Source of the DNA: Tubiluchus corallicola | Taxonomy: Eukaryota > Priapulida > Priapulimorpha > Priapulimorphida > Tubiluchidae | NCBI GenBank assembly: GCA_030141605.1 | Contig: JAQGDQ010000080.1 | Span: forward strand, 432,001-496,000 | DNA length: 64,000 bases | Direction of reading: 5' to 3' | Shown here: positions 1 through 12,900 of the stretch, one piece after another | Layout: each line of letters opens with the position of its first letter | Numbering within the stretch: position 1 is the first letter of the stretch | The notes under the pieces: model-generated | Told to the model about the DNA's origin: nothing | Databases searched by the model: none | Seen by the model: the letters and a program-made list of their open reading frames with translations, nothing else | Made by a program: the position numbers and the translations under genes

Positions 1-250
1 AGCAGCGCTAAATTAAGATTTTTAAAACATACCGAGTGGAAACGACAAAATTACATAGACACATGCAAGCCAGTAGAGGTTAAAGATATATTAAAAGTAA
101 GACTGGATATGATTAAAGTTAAAGAAAACTACAACAATGAGTTTACGGATCAGTTACTATGCCCAGTGTAGGGGAAAGATGATGATACCACTGAACATAT
201 GCTTAAATGTGGCAGATATGGAGAATGGAAAAAAAATTGAACTCGGATAT
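1..250 (+). mobile_element. LINE 3'-end remnant, type A
   Basis: The first frame is open from base 1 to about 170 and encodes a lysine-rich segment with the motif VKDILKVRLDMIKVKENY. It is followed, after a stop and small frame slips, by a CPVC...DDTTEHMLKC pattern. This cysteine/histidine arrangement near the end of the reverse-transcriptase ORF is typical of some invertebrate non-LTR retrotransposons. It is a broken C-terminal remnant, since the frame is interrupted near 170 and again near 240. The 5' part of the element would lie left of the window. A matching type-A remnant occurs at 18930-19450. Confidence 0.6.
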
Positions 251-539
251 ATTAATGAACAGTGAAAAAGAAGGGATTGCTAGAAATCACCCGCCTCTGA
301 TAGGTGGAGAGAGTCGAGTATCGCAAAAACTGAACAGTAACTTGCCAGTAAGGTACGTTTCTTTACTATCGAGGAAGCAATGATTCGTGGAAAAGATGTA
401 AATGAATTGGTAGCTCGTTAGACATTGAAGCCGACATACAATGAAGAAAAATTCTAACACTGTCTGTTTACTTAAATCTCACAACGGTTTTTGAAAATAA
501 TAGACATTCTCTCGAAACCAGAGTCCAGATCCTTCCAAC

Positions 540-960
540 CTTAGTTGAACTTGTATTTTCATGCAGAGCTATGGATATTAAAAGTTAAACAGCAGAAGGA
601 AATTGACGTTTTTCAAAGACGACTCCATATAAAATTACTAGGAGTTAAATGGCCAGACTGAAATCCAATGATGATCTATATGACGTGGTGAAGAAGAGTC
701 CTTGGAGTAAACAAATCCAAGCAAGAAGATTCCATTGGATTGGGCAGCATGCACTAAGACTACGGTATCCCTAGAAACTCTTCTTCGTATAGTATTACGT
801 AAAGCACTTGAAACGACAAGATGAGGTCTACTTACCTATATAGATATACTGCAAAAAGAAATAGCAAATACTACTCTAGATTTGAGGGACGATACATCGT
901 AAGTGTTGGCGGTGGACACGAATGCGTGGGATCAACAGGTGGAGCATGTCGTGTTTTAGA
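540..960 (+). mobile_element. LINE reverse-transcriptase C-terminal remnant, type B
   Basis: In several frames the DNA encodes pieces of the conserved C-terminal thumb region of LINE reverse transcriptases. KQQKEIDVFQRRLH is followed by LLGVKWPD, then NDDLYDVVKKSPWSKQIQ and RRFHWIG. Stops and frameshifts separate the pieces, so it is a dead copy. The same kind of sequence, better preserved, lies at 20130-20640. Confidence 0.6.
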
Positions 961-1793
961 ATGTAGAAACACGTAGATAATGATGCTGAAGATCATGGCC
1001 AAAATAATATCGCCGGGTTGACATCAAATTCTGACGGTTAAAAGTAAGCATAAGGTGCTCTGAAAACTAAACTCACATTAATCAACTTAATAAGAATGTT
1101 TATAATCACACTAAAAGAAAGGCTTAGAACACCCCTCTTAAACTTATTCACCATTAAAGAATGAGTCTTGGTCATGTTCATAGTAACAGTTATTAAATTG
1201 CCTATTAATTATATTATTATTCACGCTAACTGGCTAATTAATGCAAAGAAAGCGAACAAAAATGAACTACTGAGTCAGTTTAAGTCATATGGTATCCTAT
1301 TAAAGCATAAGAACACGCTTCACAAATATTTCAGAATTATCACCTTAAAAAATTTTATTACTTTACAGCAATTTTATGCGTATATCGTGCTCGCGGGGAA
1401 AGGAACATTTGAAATTTCCCGCAATACGCAAACGTAAATCAGGTATAAAAAAGGCGACGTTAAATTATGTCCAAAAAACTTTCCGTGCAAATCTATGTTA
1501 CTTAGCATTTCGCTTATCTGTTGGAAAGAATATTGCAACTAGAAATAATAATTTAAAATTTTGTGCCAATTAGCAAAATGTCGCGGGCTCACCCACCCAC
1601 CACTCACTAAACAAAAACGTATTTTTAATCTTATTGACAAGATACAGTAATTTAAAATTTTACTTAGTTGGTAACATGTGTGCTACGAATGCTCTAATTA
1701 TTTTTTCAAACTTTACTCAGTGTTATCCAAACTTGTTTTAAATGACCTACCATCAAAATAGCTGCGCCTAACGGAGTTTAACTTTACACGTTA

Positions 1794-1814
1794 CATATAT
1801 ATATATATATATAT
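1794..1814. repeat. (TA)n microsatellite
   Basis: An uninterrupted run of about ten TA units. Confidence 0.9.
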
Positions 1815-2036
1815 GTAGACAATAATTCTACCATTAAAACCACAATAAGCGATATGCTTATGTTCTAAGAGTGGTTACTAAACGTCCCTGCTCTGCATTA
1901 TCACTGGATAGTATACTAATTAAATTATTTAAGATTAATTAAATTATAACTGAGATCAATCTCCTCTTGCCTCCTCCTCTATATGTTCCATGTTAATAAT
2001 GAAGTATATTAAGGGTCCTCAACGGTCAGATGCGTT

Positions 2037-2067
2037 AATAATGAGCTAATTACATTAGCTCATTATT
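2037..2067. repeat. Short perfect hairpin
   Basis: AATAATGAGCTAAT is followed after three bases by its exact reverse complement, a 14-bp stem. No T-run or gene context suggests a function. Confidence 0.8.
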
Positions 2068-2321
2068 ATTGTGCTGGTTTTTTTAACTATTATTATGCCT
2101 TGTACATTGGTTGTTTCCATCACATTTACGCTAGTTTTTCTACCAAAAGATGCTGATAAATGTTTTTGGAATCTTTGTGTATGGCGCACGCGATTATCTG
2201 CAACGTTTTCATTTGCGTTAAAAATAATGCAATAAAGGGGTTGTTATAATTTATAAAAATTTATGTTCACGTTCATTTTGAATTCAAGTGTTGTATGTTT
2301 TCAGTCAAGTGATAGGCAGCA

Positions 2322-2406
2322 AAGATAACAACGGCAACAACTGTGACAACGACAATGAAAACAACAACCACAACCACAACAGCTACAACAGCAACTACTA
2401 CTACAA

Positions 2407-2439
<33 letters not shown>

Positions 2440-2530
2440 CGACGACGACGACGACGACGACGACAACGACAATGGCAATGACAAAGACGCACAACGCAAC
2501 ATTTATGATATGCAATGACGATGACGATGA
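2322..2530. repeat. Trinucleotide low-complexity tract (AAC, then ACG)
   Basis: About 200 bp built from AAC-like triplets turning into a pure ACG/GAC run and then mixed triplets. It gives long artificial open frames on both strands, rich in Asn, Thr or Val, with no domain. It lies about 1 kb upstream of the TRIM-NHL coding start. Confidence 0.85.
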
Positions 2531-3386
2531 TGAGCATACATACTCACACGATTAAGAACTTCAGTATCGGCAATGGCAACAACTACAACATCTTAGTAAT
2601 AAATTGTTTTCGCCAGTACAAGCAAGTGTGATGGCTTATATAAGTGTGACTCATGTTGGGGGTGTTTGTACGGGGCCCAATCACTGCACTATGCTTCCTT
2701 CATGCGCCATACAAAAGTTTGGCTTCATCAGCACATCCTACAGAATTTATCTTAAGCAGAAACTGATATGCTTGAGCCTGCTTATGCAGAATACACTGCT
2801 CAAGGCGTCTCCTCATTTCTTGGCTGAGTTATTTAAAGTTACAAACAAAGCAGACGGTCGACATTTCGATTCTACCACAGTGCTGCTGTGAGCATAAAAT
2901 TATCTCCTCAAAGTTTCTTCTTAAGACGGTAAGTAGACGGCGGAGTATTTTACGTATCTAAAATTGCAGATATGATACGCATATTTCCAGTCAGTTTTTT
3001 TATTTAAGAACGTTTACCTAAAAGAACACTTCGGCAATATCTCGCATCCAAAGGCATGACATTACAAACGTAGTCGTGCATGTCTGAGTATAGCTGGGCA
3101 GAATGGTTTGAATTATTGGGTAGTAATTTCGAATTGTCGAAAGTAATTTAGCTAAAATTGATCTGTAATTTTGATATTTTTTAATGTTGTTACAATGGCA
3201 TTTAATATTTTTGATCAATGTTCGATCATATGACTACATACACAACTGTTTGTTAGAGGCACGTCTGTCTTAGTTAGAAAAACAACTTAACAGGGCGTCA
3301 TGACTCAGCACGTTATTGCATCCTTTAAAGTTATAGCATTTTATTTTGGTTAGCTTCGTAATCACACTCATTTACATTTTCTGCAG

Positions 3387-3500
3387 AGCCAAAGAAACAC
3401 ATTTTAGTTGGCTGAATTTACTTGGATAAAGCAACCCGTCATCTTTGTCACCGAATGATTCTTCTATTTGAGCTCTTAAGTTCTTAAGAAACGCCTCACA
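3387..3500 (+). other. 5' UTR of the TRIM-NHL gene, after a probable UTR intron
   Basis: A pyrimidine-rich stretch ending TTTTCTGCAG immediately precedes base 3387 and looks like a 3' splice site. The leader would then run to the ATG at 3501. The upstream non-coding exon was not found. Confidence 0.4.
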
Positions 3501-6500
3501 ATGAATAGCAGTGGAATGAGTACACCTGCTGAAGGTGAAGCAGAGGTCACCTATGCCATTCAGAAGCTGGAGCAACTCTTGACATGTCCCATATGTTTAG
3601 ATCGATACAGAAACCCCAAACTTCTGCCATGTCAGCACACATTTTGTTTTCAATGTTTGGAAGGATGCGAAGACATTGTCCGAAGACAAGTCAAGTGTCC
3701 AGAATGTCGGGCAGAACATCATATTCCTTTCAAAGGTCTAGACTTTTTCCCAAACAATCTTACTTTGGCAAAATTTTTGGAAATACCAGTAGCCACCCTG
3801 GCACTACCGGCACCTACTGCAGGAGGGGATATGGCGGAAGTCATAGAAAAGTTTGCACATTATGGACAATGTGCCAATTGTGAGGAAAATGCAAATTTAT
3901 CCAAGTGTGCTCATTGTAATAATAAGATATGTGGAGACTGCAAGCATGGTCACATAGATGGAGCACGCAGAGAAACGGTACGGCTTATCAATCAAGGCAA
4001 ACGAACCATACCAAGACTGATAGAAGCAATTGATTCCTTAACAGTTGATGCAAACAGACAAAAAACCAACTTAGAAAACATTAAGCAGGATATCCAAGAT
4101 ACTTGCAAACGAGTTGTTAAAGATGTACAAGACAGAGAGAATCTAATGCTGATGCAAGTTGAAAATGTCCAGAGAAGTGAAAATACAGCCGTAGTTTCAC
4201 AACTGGAGATGTTAGAACAAGAAAAAGTTAACCTGAGTAATCTCACATCCAAGTATGAGGACAAAGTGCGCGACCCCAAAAGCAACCTTTCTGATGATGA
4301 TTTGATTAACCTAAAACGAGACCTATTTGAAAGCTTGGAGATAGTAAGGCAGCTTAGTTTAGATGTCATTGACCAACATGCTAGAGTGAGATTCGTTGTA
4401 GATTACGAACACATGAAGACTCAGCTAAACCAGTTTGGGGAGATTAAAATTGCTGGAGGTAGGCCAAGAGAAGTGGCTCCGATAAGTGTCCCACAGATAA
4501 CCTATCCAGAACCAAGAAGTAGCATTCAAGACTCTTACACACGGCCATCTGGTAGAGCATCTCCTTATAATCGTCCATCATATCTCCAAAGTGGAGGCGG
4601 TGACTCAGATTCAGAAATACCTTTTCCAAGTCGCAGAATTTCCAGTGATGTGAGTGGTCCTAGTACTGGTACTAATAGATACAGTTGGGAAGGTGGTTCT
4701 CGGTATGGAAGTAACAGGGACGAAATTTCAAACGATTCTACAGTAAGCGGCAGACTTTCGCGCTTAGGAGAAAGAGACAGAGATAGAGAAGAGACATACA
4801 TTACAACTCCAACTCCCATAAGGCGAAATGCTGGCGATTCGACTTTAGCAATAATGATGAGATACGGACAAACGCCTAATCTTGATGGTGACTCTCCACC
4901 AAGGTACTCTGCCGGACAGACAGGTAAAGATAACACCTAAAGAGATCACATTTACTTAAAAATTCCTCAGTAGGGGGTCAACGGCAAATTCATGTAATTT
5001 GAACTAGCTTTGTATCTAGTAAAAAGTCATTGCATCTCGAAGAACTACACTAAAGTTCGAATCAATGGCTTCATTGTTATTCTGCTTATTTTTTCAGCAC
5101 GAGATTCGGCTAGGTCCACACCCGCCGGAGATGAGGAAAGGTGAGAAAATAATAAATTCTAAAGAAGATAAAAGAAAATATTAAAGCTTTAGCTTAATTT
5201 ACTTTTTCCTTGCCCAGCAGCAAAGGTTGTGCGTAATTGCGTATCATGTCATGAAGGAAAGTTGGGCTTACACATATACGCTTAGCCGAGCCTGAGTGAA
5301 CGATTACAATGAATTTTAAAATTTGCAAGGTAATTGCATAACTTGCCTGTCCTAAGAGTCTCTTAGAGCTAAAGCGTTTTATTTTCTTTTACATGTTGCA
5401 CCGAAAACACAAGAATACGATTTCCAATTGTTTTTGAATGCACCTTGATTTCATTTCATTTAACTTTGCCGTAGAACTATAGCAAAATAATATAATAATT
5501 TAACATAATAGCCAAAAACTATAGAGCGATGTTGGGTTATAATAATAATCATTATTATCATAACAGTGCATGTATTCAATAATGATCGCATTCGCATTAA
5601 TGTTTGTTTTAAATGGTGTGAGATTTCCGGCTGACTGAATTCTAACCATGCACAGGTTGTCTAACGGCACTGGACAGAGAGAGCACTCAGAGCCAACTGT
5701 CCGCTTTGAAGAACCGCAGTCTAACAGGTTGGTCACATCGTGACAGTGCATTCGTACCCTGCAATGTTAATTATATTAATTAAGATTATTTAAACATAGA
5801 AAAATATTAGCATTAGCGGTAATTATTTATACGCATATCTCAAACCCATAACTTTTGCTTACTGATTTCTTTTCTTACTATGCTTATTCTTGCATTGTAA
5901 TGTGCTTGACATTTTTAAAGCTAGAATACATGTTAGGTATGTACTAATGTCCTAATACCTCGTTAACAACTATGAAGAAGCTACACACCGGCACTGTGTG
6001 CTGTTCCGATCCATAACTCAAAAACAAACTGAAGATATTTTTTATTTTAATTATAAAATGTGCTTTTTTTCTACTACTTAAGATTGTAGTGTTCCAATCA
6101 CACTTCCGACGATGACATGGTATGGCATGGCATGGCATGGTATGCCGTCGTAGAAAATTAATAATTTGGGAATAGTTTGTTGTAGTATTGCCAGTCTATA
6201 CTACTATTGTCTGACTAGCATTTATCATCCTTCTCTTCTGTGCCCTGATCGAATGGTATTGTTTTTCAGTGGGATCACTTTCCGTAGGTGGTGATTGTTC
6301 CTCGACACATTCCAATACATTAACATAGCTAGTTTTTAGGTAAGTTGACCTGACTAGCGAAAGTTCAACTTGCCAAAAAGCGTATACTTTCTCCAACTTT
6401 TTAATTAAATATTGATCAGATTGGTTGCATTGGTCTCGCATGGTTTGCTTGTTTCCGTGTACAGTTTTATTTGTTATTTGTATTTTGTATATAATTATGT

Positions 6501-9500
6501 AATCCTACAACAAACTGTTCCGAGCTTTTGGTGGATCAATATCCACTTTGTTTGCTGTTCCTGAGAATAAGGTACCTGAAGTTTCTACTAATAATTACTA
6601 ATAAAGTAACTATAGTTAAGTTTTTATACGGCGTTTAGTCCATATAAACGTGTCATCAGTTTGCCACAACTTCTTAAAAGCAAATGGCGTGGTCCTTGAT
6701 ATCCTACCCAATTTTGAACTACGGTAAAAAGTATACCTTTTAACACCTATAATAATGCCAAAGCGTTTCTCATAATTAAAAAATAGGTCAAAATTAACGG
6801 CGGTAATGGTATCATAGCTGAACATAATTTTTAACAGCATAAACATTCTATGAGCGTGTTGCACGCGTTTGCGAAGCGATAATTCAAGTACAGTGCTACT
6901 GCACAACATTCAGTGTGATGCACAAAAACACTCGAATTTTCTCACCCATGAGCTCTCGAACTTGTGCACTTTTTCACAACTAAACGCTTCTGAACTGAGA
7001 GGTACAGCACCTGTTTTTGTGCAACGCGTTTCCGAGATGCAGACACTATTGCCCGTCTAACTAGCGAAAGGCAAAATGCCTGTAACAGCGCAAAACTAGT
7101 CTGAACGCGCCATAACGAACAAGTCATTTTTGAAAAAATATTATGCTCCCTTTCAGTATTTCGTACGGCAAATTGTTTTGAACCATAGCTTAACATCCTT
7201 TAAAGCCTTGATCTCAAGCGCATTTTAATAGTCTACGTTCAATCACTCGCTATCTATTACCTTGTGCATGGTGATGGAGGCAGTATATGGCTGATCAATG
7301 TGATGAAGCATCAATTGGCTAGGAGACTATGCCAACAAAGAAAAAACAAATTAAATATTTTGAAAGATTAATGAAAGGAAAAGGAAATATGCTTTATTCC
7401 TCTTACAAGCACTGCAACAATGCAAATACAGTGTTAATGGAAATTTTATGTTACACAGCTAAGGGTGGCAGCTAAAATACTTTCAGCTTCATTTTGTTTT
7501 TTATCCTTGCAATATTTATAACATAGTAACTGCATAGAATGGTTGTTCTATTCAGCTACGTCTGCTAAAGCTTACTAATAGCTATTGTTCAAGCAGCAAA
7601 CTAAAATTATGCCATTTACATCCATTAGCGCTGACTTCCATTTTACGTACGTTTCTGTCTTAATACCTACGACTTGAATTTTCACGTTCAGACGTTACTA
7701 ACAAAATATGAGTGATTAGAACGTCATATCAGTTCAGAATGTACACGTTAACCTTACGAAATGTATGAAATTGTGCAAACGAAATTAAAGAAATTTCCTG
7801 GTCATTAGTTGTTCCCTATAATTATTGTTTCACTTACAATTGCATACTGTATTACGTATTAGCATTTTGACGTCAATAGAAGATTGAGTGGTACATTTGT
7901 GATATAGAAGAAATATATAACGTAAATGATATGCCAACATCGAGCTGCATGATCTACAAACATGTGAGAATTAACAAATACATTAGATCTATAAGTCTAA
8001 TCTGACTTAGTTGTGAAAATACAAAAAATTAATAACGTGATGTTAATGATTATATGTACCTAATATCTTTTTAATGTTGTGTCTGCTTGAATATGGAAAA
8101 TATTCTGAGATAGATGCAGGACTAATAACGCTATTACAAGCTGCTGCTACCCATTTTATAGACGTAGTGGTTACAACAGAGAAGAAAATAGGAACGCAAA
8201 CAGAAGCACCGTGGAAGAAACACGAACACCAGCAGCATCAGAGAATAGACGCAACCCTGACGGCACATTCAAAAGGCAAGGAGAAGCACTTTTGTTCTTC
8301 AGACTCTTTAGTAATTCAAAATGAACAATCACTCAAATATTCTCACTCTTAACATATATAGTTTTTTAAGGTTAAGCTGAATCGTTAGAGTCAAAATTAA
8401 AATTAATGTTAAGAGTGAGAATATTTGAGTGATTACCGTGTTTATAGACTTATTTTATTTTTTCAGCCGTTTCTTGCGGCCGAAAGAGAACCGTGATAAC
8501 ACGGATCGTACTGAAAGCACATCTTCAAGAGAAGCACAACCGCAAAGTAATACAACCACTGAAGATGTGCCTTCGACTAGCGATGAGACACGACCACCAC
8601 GCAGCCGATTCTGGCGACGTCGTGCTGCTTCACCTGAACCTGAACGCCCAAAGGACACAACAAAATCTTCAGCTGGAAAACACCGCTATGCAACTCGTCG
8701 CCACACCCTTGGCAGCACATTGTATGACAAAGAAGGTGACTCTGGTGATGACGAAGAAGACGATAAGACCCCAACACCATCATCTAGCATGAAGCCCTCT
8801 TTCACCAGTGAAGATGCTGAAAGAAGGCGCCACCGCTGGAGTAACAAAAGTGGTTCTGCATCGCAAGATGCTGAATCAAGCATCCACAAAAGTAGAGACT
8901 CTGAACAGTCTACCCCTAAACAGAGTTCTTTTAGAGGTAAAACGTATGACCCTGCTGCAAGAGCTAGGCATTTTGAAAGCTTTGAAGAGCCCAGCACGTC
9001 CAGTGGTTCTCGATACAGCAGATCCAATACAGCAATCTATAAAGGAGGTAGCAATGATACTCCACAGGCAGCTTCAGCAACATCTCGCAGCAGCCGAAGT
9101 GGGCCCCGTAATGATTATACAGCAAAAACGCGTTCCCAGAAAATGTTTGGTAACAGAGGATCTGAAGTGGGAAGATTCACCTGGCCCCGTGGAATTGCCA
9201 TTAATCCATGGGATAGCAGCATTGTTGTTGCTGATAGCAGCAATCACAGAGTACAGGTATTTGACTCTTCTGGTATCCATGAGCATTCATTTGGCAGCCA
9301 TGGTAAGGGCCAGGGGGAATTCGACGGCCTGGCTGGCGTAGCCGTCAGCCAGTCAGGCCTTATCGTAGTAAGTGATCGGTATAATCATCGCATTCAGGTT
9401 TTTGATAACACTGGCAGATTCTTACGTTCCTTTGGACGAGAAGGTGCTGTTGATGGACTACTAAATTATCCTTGGGGAATTTCCAGTGACAATAACAATA

Positions 9501-9967
9501 AAATTTATGTTTGTGATAAAGAAAACCACAGAGTTCAGATCTTTTCGATTGATGGTGCTTTCATCAGGAAGATTGGTAGTCGAGGATCTGGTGCAGGACA
9601 ATTTGAGCATCCACATTACTGTTGTGTACATTCAGGATTATTGTATGTGTCGGATAGCAGCAACCATAGAGTTCAAATCTTTGAAACTGACGGCACTTAC
9701 AAGGCTTCATTTGGGGGACAAGGAATGGGCGAAGGTCAATTTAATTTTCCTCGAGGGATTGCTGTGGACAACGAAGGCTATGTTATTGTTGGAGACAGTG
9801 GCAACAACAGGATTCAAGTTTTTAAACCAGATCGCACGTTTTACTGCTCATTTGGCAGTTGGGGAAGCGGTGAAGGACAGTTAAAAGGTCTAGAAGGATT
9901 AGGACTAATGTCTAATGGCAACATTGTAGTCAGTGACAGGGAAAACCACCGAGTTCAAATATTTTAA
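3501..9967 (+). CDS. tn: RING/B-box/coiled-coil/NHL-repeat protein (Thin/NHL-1-type TRIM-NHL, probable E3 ubiquitin ligase)
   Basis: Four coding exons fit with consistent phases: 3501-4923, 5098-5140, 5656-5727 and 8467-9967 (stop 9965-9967), 1012 residues in all. A C3HC4 RING (Cys29, Cys32, Cys44, His46, Cys49, Cys52, Cys66, Cys69) starts the protein. A B-box-like zinc site follows (Cys124, Cys127, Cys136, Cys139, Cys144, Cys147, His149/His151), then a coiled coil at about 160-290. Residues 330-740 are a Ser/Arg-rich, probably disordered linker. About six NHL repeats fill residues 740-1012, with HRVQVF/NHRIQVF signatures, and should form a beta-propeller. The RING is closest, by recognition, to Drosophila Thin/Abba and C. 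elegans NHL-1; vertebrate TRIM32 has related architecture. Family members act as ubiquitin ligases, and Thin maintains muscle sarcomeres; that role is inferred here. Reading through the first donor would give a truncated 479-residue form without NHL repeats. The 43-nt and 72-nt exons are small and easily missed. Confidence 0.92.
6700..7000. repeat. Dispersed repeat, copy A (intron 3 of the TRIM-NHL gene)
   Basis: This stretch matches 50575-50920 over roughly 300 bp with moderate divergence. Shared blocks include TTTAACACCTATA and TTCAGTGTGAT. On the minus strand a 97-codon frame (6909-6616) contains MFMLLKIMFSYD, paralleled by MFVLLKIMLSCD in the other copy. The family is not recognised. Confidence 0.6.
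8074..8352 (+). other. Intronic open frame of uncertain origin
   Basis: A 92-codon frame inside intron 3 of the TRIM-NHL gene. It has no recognisable domain. A basic stretch around EAPWKKHEHQQHQ faintly recalls the linker before the reverse transcriptase in LINE ORFs, so it may be transposon debris. Its end runs into the 29-bp inverted repeat. It is not presented as a gene. Confidence 0.2.
8327..8434. repeat. Perfect 29-bp inverted repeat (foldback) before the last exon
   Basis: Bases 8327-8355 are repeated exactly in reverse complement at 8406-8434, with a 50-base loop. The right arm ends 32 bases before the 3' splice junction of the last TRIM-NHL exon at 8467. There is no clear target-site duplication. 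It may be a very small foldback element or an RNA hairpin that sequesters the branch-point area. Confidence 0.9.
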
Positions 9968-12900
9968 TTAAAGTAAGTACATGCATATAATTTGCAATTT
10001 CTGCTTTTTATGGAGTTTGGTGTTTATGAAGAAATTAAATATGTAATAACTATCTACTAATTATTATTACTTATTATGATTTTCGTCGTTTGATATTACA
10101 AAGACGGCATTAATATGTACACATTTTGCATCATCCAGTACATGTAGGCCTACACCAACAATCTTTCCGGCTAAATATAGTTATTTTGACAATATAAGCT
10201 TATTAAGTGTAATATAAGCTTCGTAACAAGAGTTACGAATACGCGCCACTAGTTCTGCCTCTCATATATCAAGAGCGTCACAAGCTTTGCCAGTGAAATA
10301 TAGCAGGTCCTACAACAATTACAGACTGACAATCATGGACACATCTTCGACAAAACTTGATCAGCCCTAGCAATGATGCATGATTCTAAAATGTACTCTT
10401 CATAACTCAGTTCACGTTACTTCAATGTCAAACCCACAGTTCAAGGAATGCAGCCGGCTTCATACAGCAAACTAAATTTAGCACTCCAGAAGTTGGAAAC
10501 GTTGCTGCTTGCTTTTTACGTCACTAGCTTCGGAAGTTGTACATTACTCATCTTCCCAAATGTAGTCTATGACGATAAGCACAACGTGAGTTATGAAATT
10601 CTGAATATTTTTATGTCCTCGGCAATATTCGACAGTTTTATTTCAATTCGCAGAGCGCGGCTTGCATTTCTTTTTGCCTTAAATAATGCTGTAATTTTCA
10701 GACATATTTACTTCTTTAGTTTCGACAGACTAATGGATGTTTAAGTATTTTCTACGCAGAAATTTCGAAATGTCAACGAATCGTGCTACTGCGTTTCTGT
10801 TTTTCGTTTTTATTCAGGAATGTTGGTAGCCGGAACTTACACCGCCTACCTTGCTTGGCTAAATACAAGCTTATTTACATAGGCAATGACGAAGTTAGAA
10901 ATACGGGAATGATTTTAGCTCTACAATAGTAACATAATACTCGCAATTTACATGTACGTTATTTTAAATCCAGTCGACGGCAGTTGTTTATTGATTTTGC
11001 AAAGAATAGTAAGCTCAAATTGCAAAATATTAATGATTCTTAATTTTTAAAGTCGTTGTAAAAAGCTGAATTAATTATGGAACAAATTTATAATTAATAA
11101 ACTAGATTTTTTTAAATCAGATGTAGCCGAAAAAGAAAAATTTTCAAGCTAGCCACAGTTTTACCTCAAATTTCTGGATTACAAATCCAAAGATCGAACT
11201 ACTACGTACATCACACACTCATAGCACCCACCCACCCCGCGTGTAATCAAAACAGGCAATGTGGGTCAGCCCTGCAAGTTGCAACCTAACCATGCAGTGT
11301 CCCCGACTCCCTCGTGCACATTCAGCTGTTATAATGTACTTCTCACATTTTTGTCAGCTAGATTTACTTTCCAAAATTTTTGATACGTGTGTTGGAATTT
11401 GAATATTTTTAGCGCACAGCAGTAAGTCCGAAGCAGATCACAGCGCGAATTTCTAGTAAATATTAAGAGGCCGGAATCATTATAATCAAGTTGCCAGCGA
11501 AACAGTATCTAAATTACAATAAAGATATTGAGAGAGCGTAAATTGAGTGGTTACGCTGAGAGAAAGATGTTGCATTGTTCTGTTCGAATTCGGCATCTTA
11601 AATTTTTTCTGTCTTGGAAAATGCGAATTCCTTGAGAGTTCTATCTGTAAATTTTTCGTTTGCTCTTCTTCGTATTCTTTGACGGTGTAAACTTAAGCAC
11701 ATTCTTGTAATTCCTACAATAACGAAGGGAAACATGTATGCTCCCTCACAACACGTGGCTTATACAGCTTAATGACGCCACAAAGAGGAGAAGCAGAAAA
11801 AATGCTCACCGAGAACGCGAAACACAACAAAATAACAAAAGACATCAGTCCCATGATGTTTTCATAAGATAGAGAGTCTACTCATTTTGTTTGTAGTTTC
11901 TAGCGACCTTGATTTTGGCATTCATGTGGTGAAAAAAACTGCTAAAATATCAACAAATCTATTGAGAAAAAATACATCACTGATTCTGCATCAAGCCTTT
12001 TCCAACACCACTTAAAATATTAACAAGTCCTACACTAGGAAGTATACTCTTAGTAGCCAAGACACTAAGAATGACTTACTTTCTTTTATTCTTCTTCTTT
12101 TATCTCTTTAAAAAGTCGCACAATTAAAATTTGAATGCCTGTTCGCTGTCGTAAATTTTAGTTATTTACAGGTTTTGCAATTTTTAGTTGCGCAACTAGA
12201 CGCTGTAAGAGACCTAAAACGCTGTGTAAAATATTAAAATTTATAAATTCACACTTCCGCAATAACCGAATTAGACGCAGCCATTTTAACGGGAAGTCGT
12301 TTGAAATAAATTTAGTTAACATTACATAAGATTTAAAAAAATAATCAGAATATTGGTAGTACACTCTTCGATAACTAAGCGAAAGTATAAATTACTTTAC
12401 TAGTCAATAAGATAAATAATGTGTTTTGGTACTGCATACATTGAGAAGGAAGGCGATTCAGTGATGTTTTACCAGTTGGCGCAAACATTTTAAATTATTA
12501 AGAAGTTTCTTTTCCAGTTACGTAAGACCTTTGACTTATAAAGGATAGTGACCGAGCCACTAAAATCTGTCCTCATCTGACACTATGAGTTATCCATGTT
12601 TGTTTGCCTTCTTGCAGTCTCTTTATATTGTAAATTAGTCAAAAACAATTCTGGTGGTGTTCTTACAGTGGTTCCTTTAATCACGCCATGCAGTTTTTTG
12701 GTTTTCTTTTGTTGATTTCTTTGACAACAGTTTTGCTGATGACCAGGTAATGCAATTATCAGTTTTGAACTGTCTTTTTTGTCAGTTTGGCTGCTTCGGC
12801 GTTTGTGAACTTTTCAAATGATCGAATAATAGATCACACCTTGGTCTTTTGCTGAGAATGGGGGTGCAAAAACAACGAGTAATAGTACAAAGTAATGTAT

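Larger units (their letters stand above)
961..3386. other. Non-coding spacer upstream of the TRIM-NHL gene
   Basis: No open frame here resembles a known protein. The stretch is AT-rich and contains a short TA run, a small perfect hairpin and a long trinucleotide low-complexity tract, listed separately. The promoter and any first non-coding exon of the TRIM-NHL gene should lie here, but no core promoter motif could be picked out with confidence. Confidence 0.6.

Noticed and set aside
2273-2555. Several open frames rich in Val, Asn, Thr or Cys
   Set aside because: They arise from the AAC/ACG triplet tract in different frames; no domain or splice context.
10448-10744. 98-codon open frame in the spacer after the TRIM-NHL gene
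   Set aside because: No similarity to a known family, no neighbouring exons and ordinary AT-rich composition; length is within chance for this DNA.
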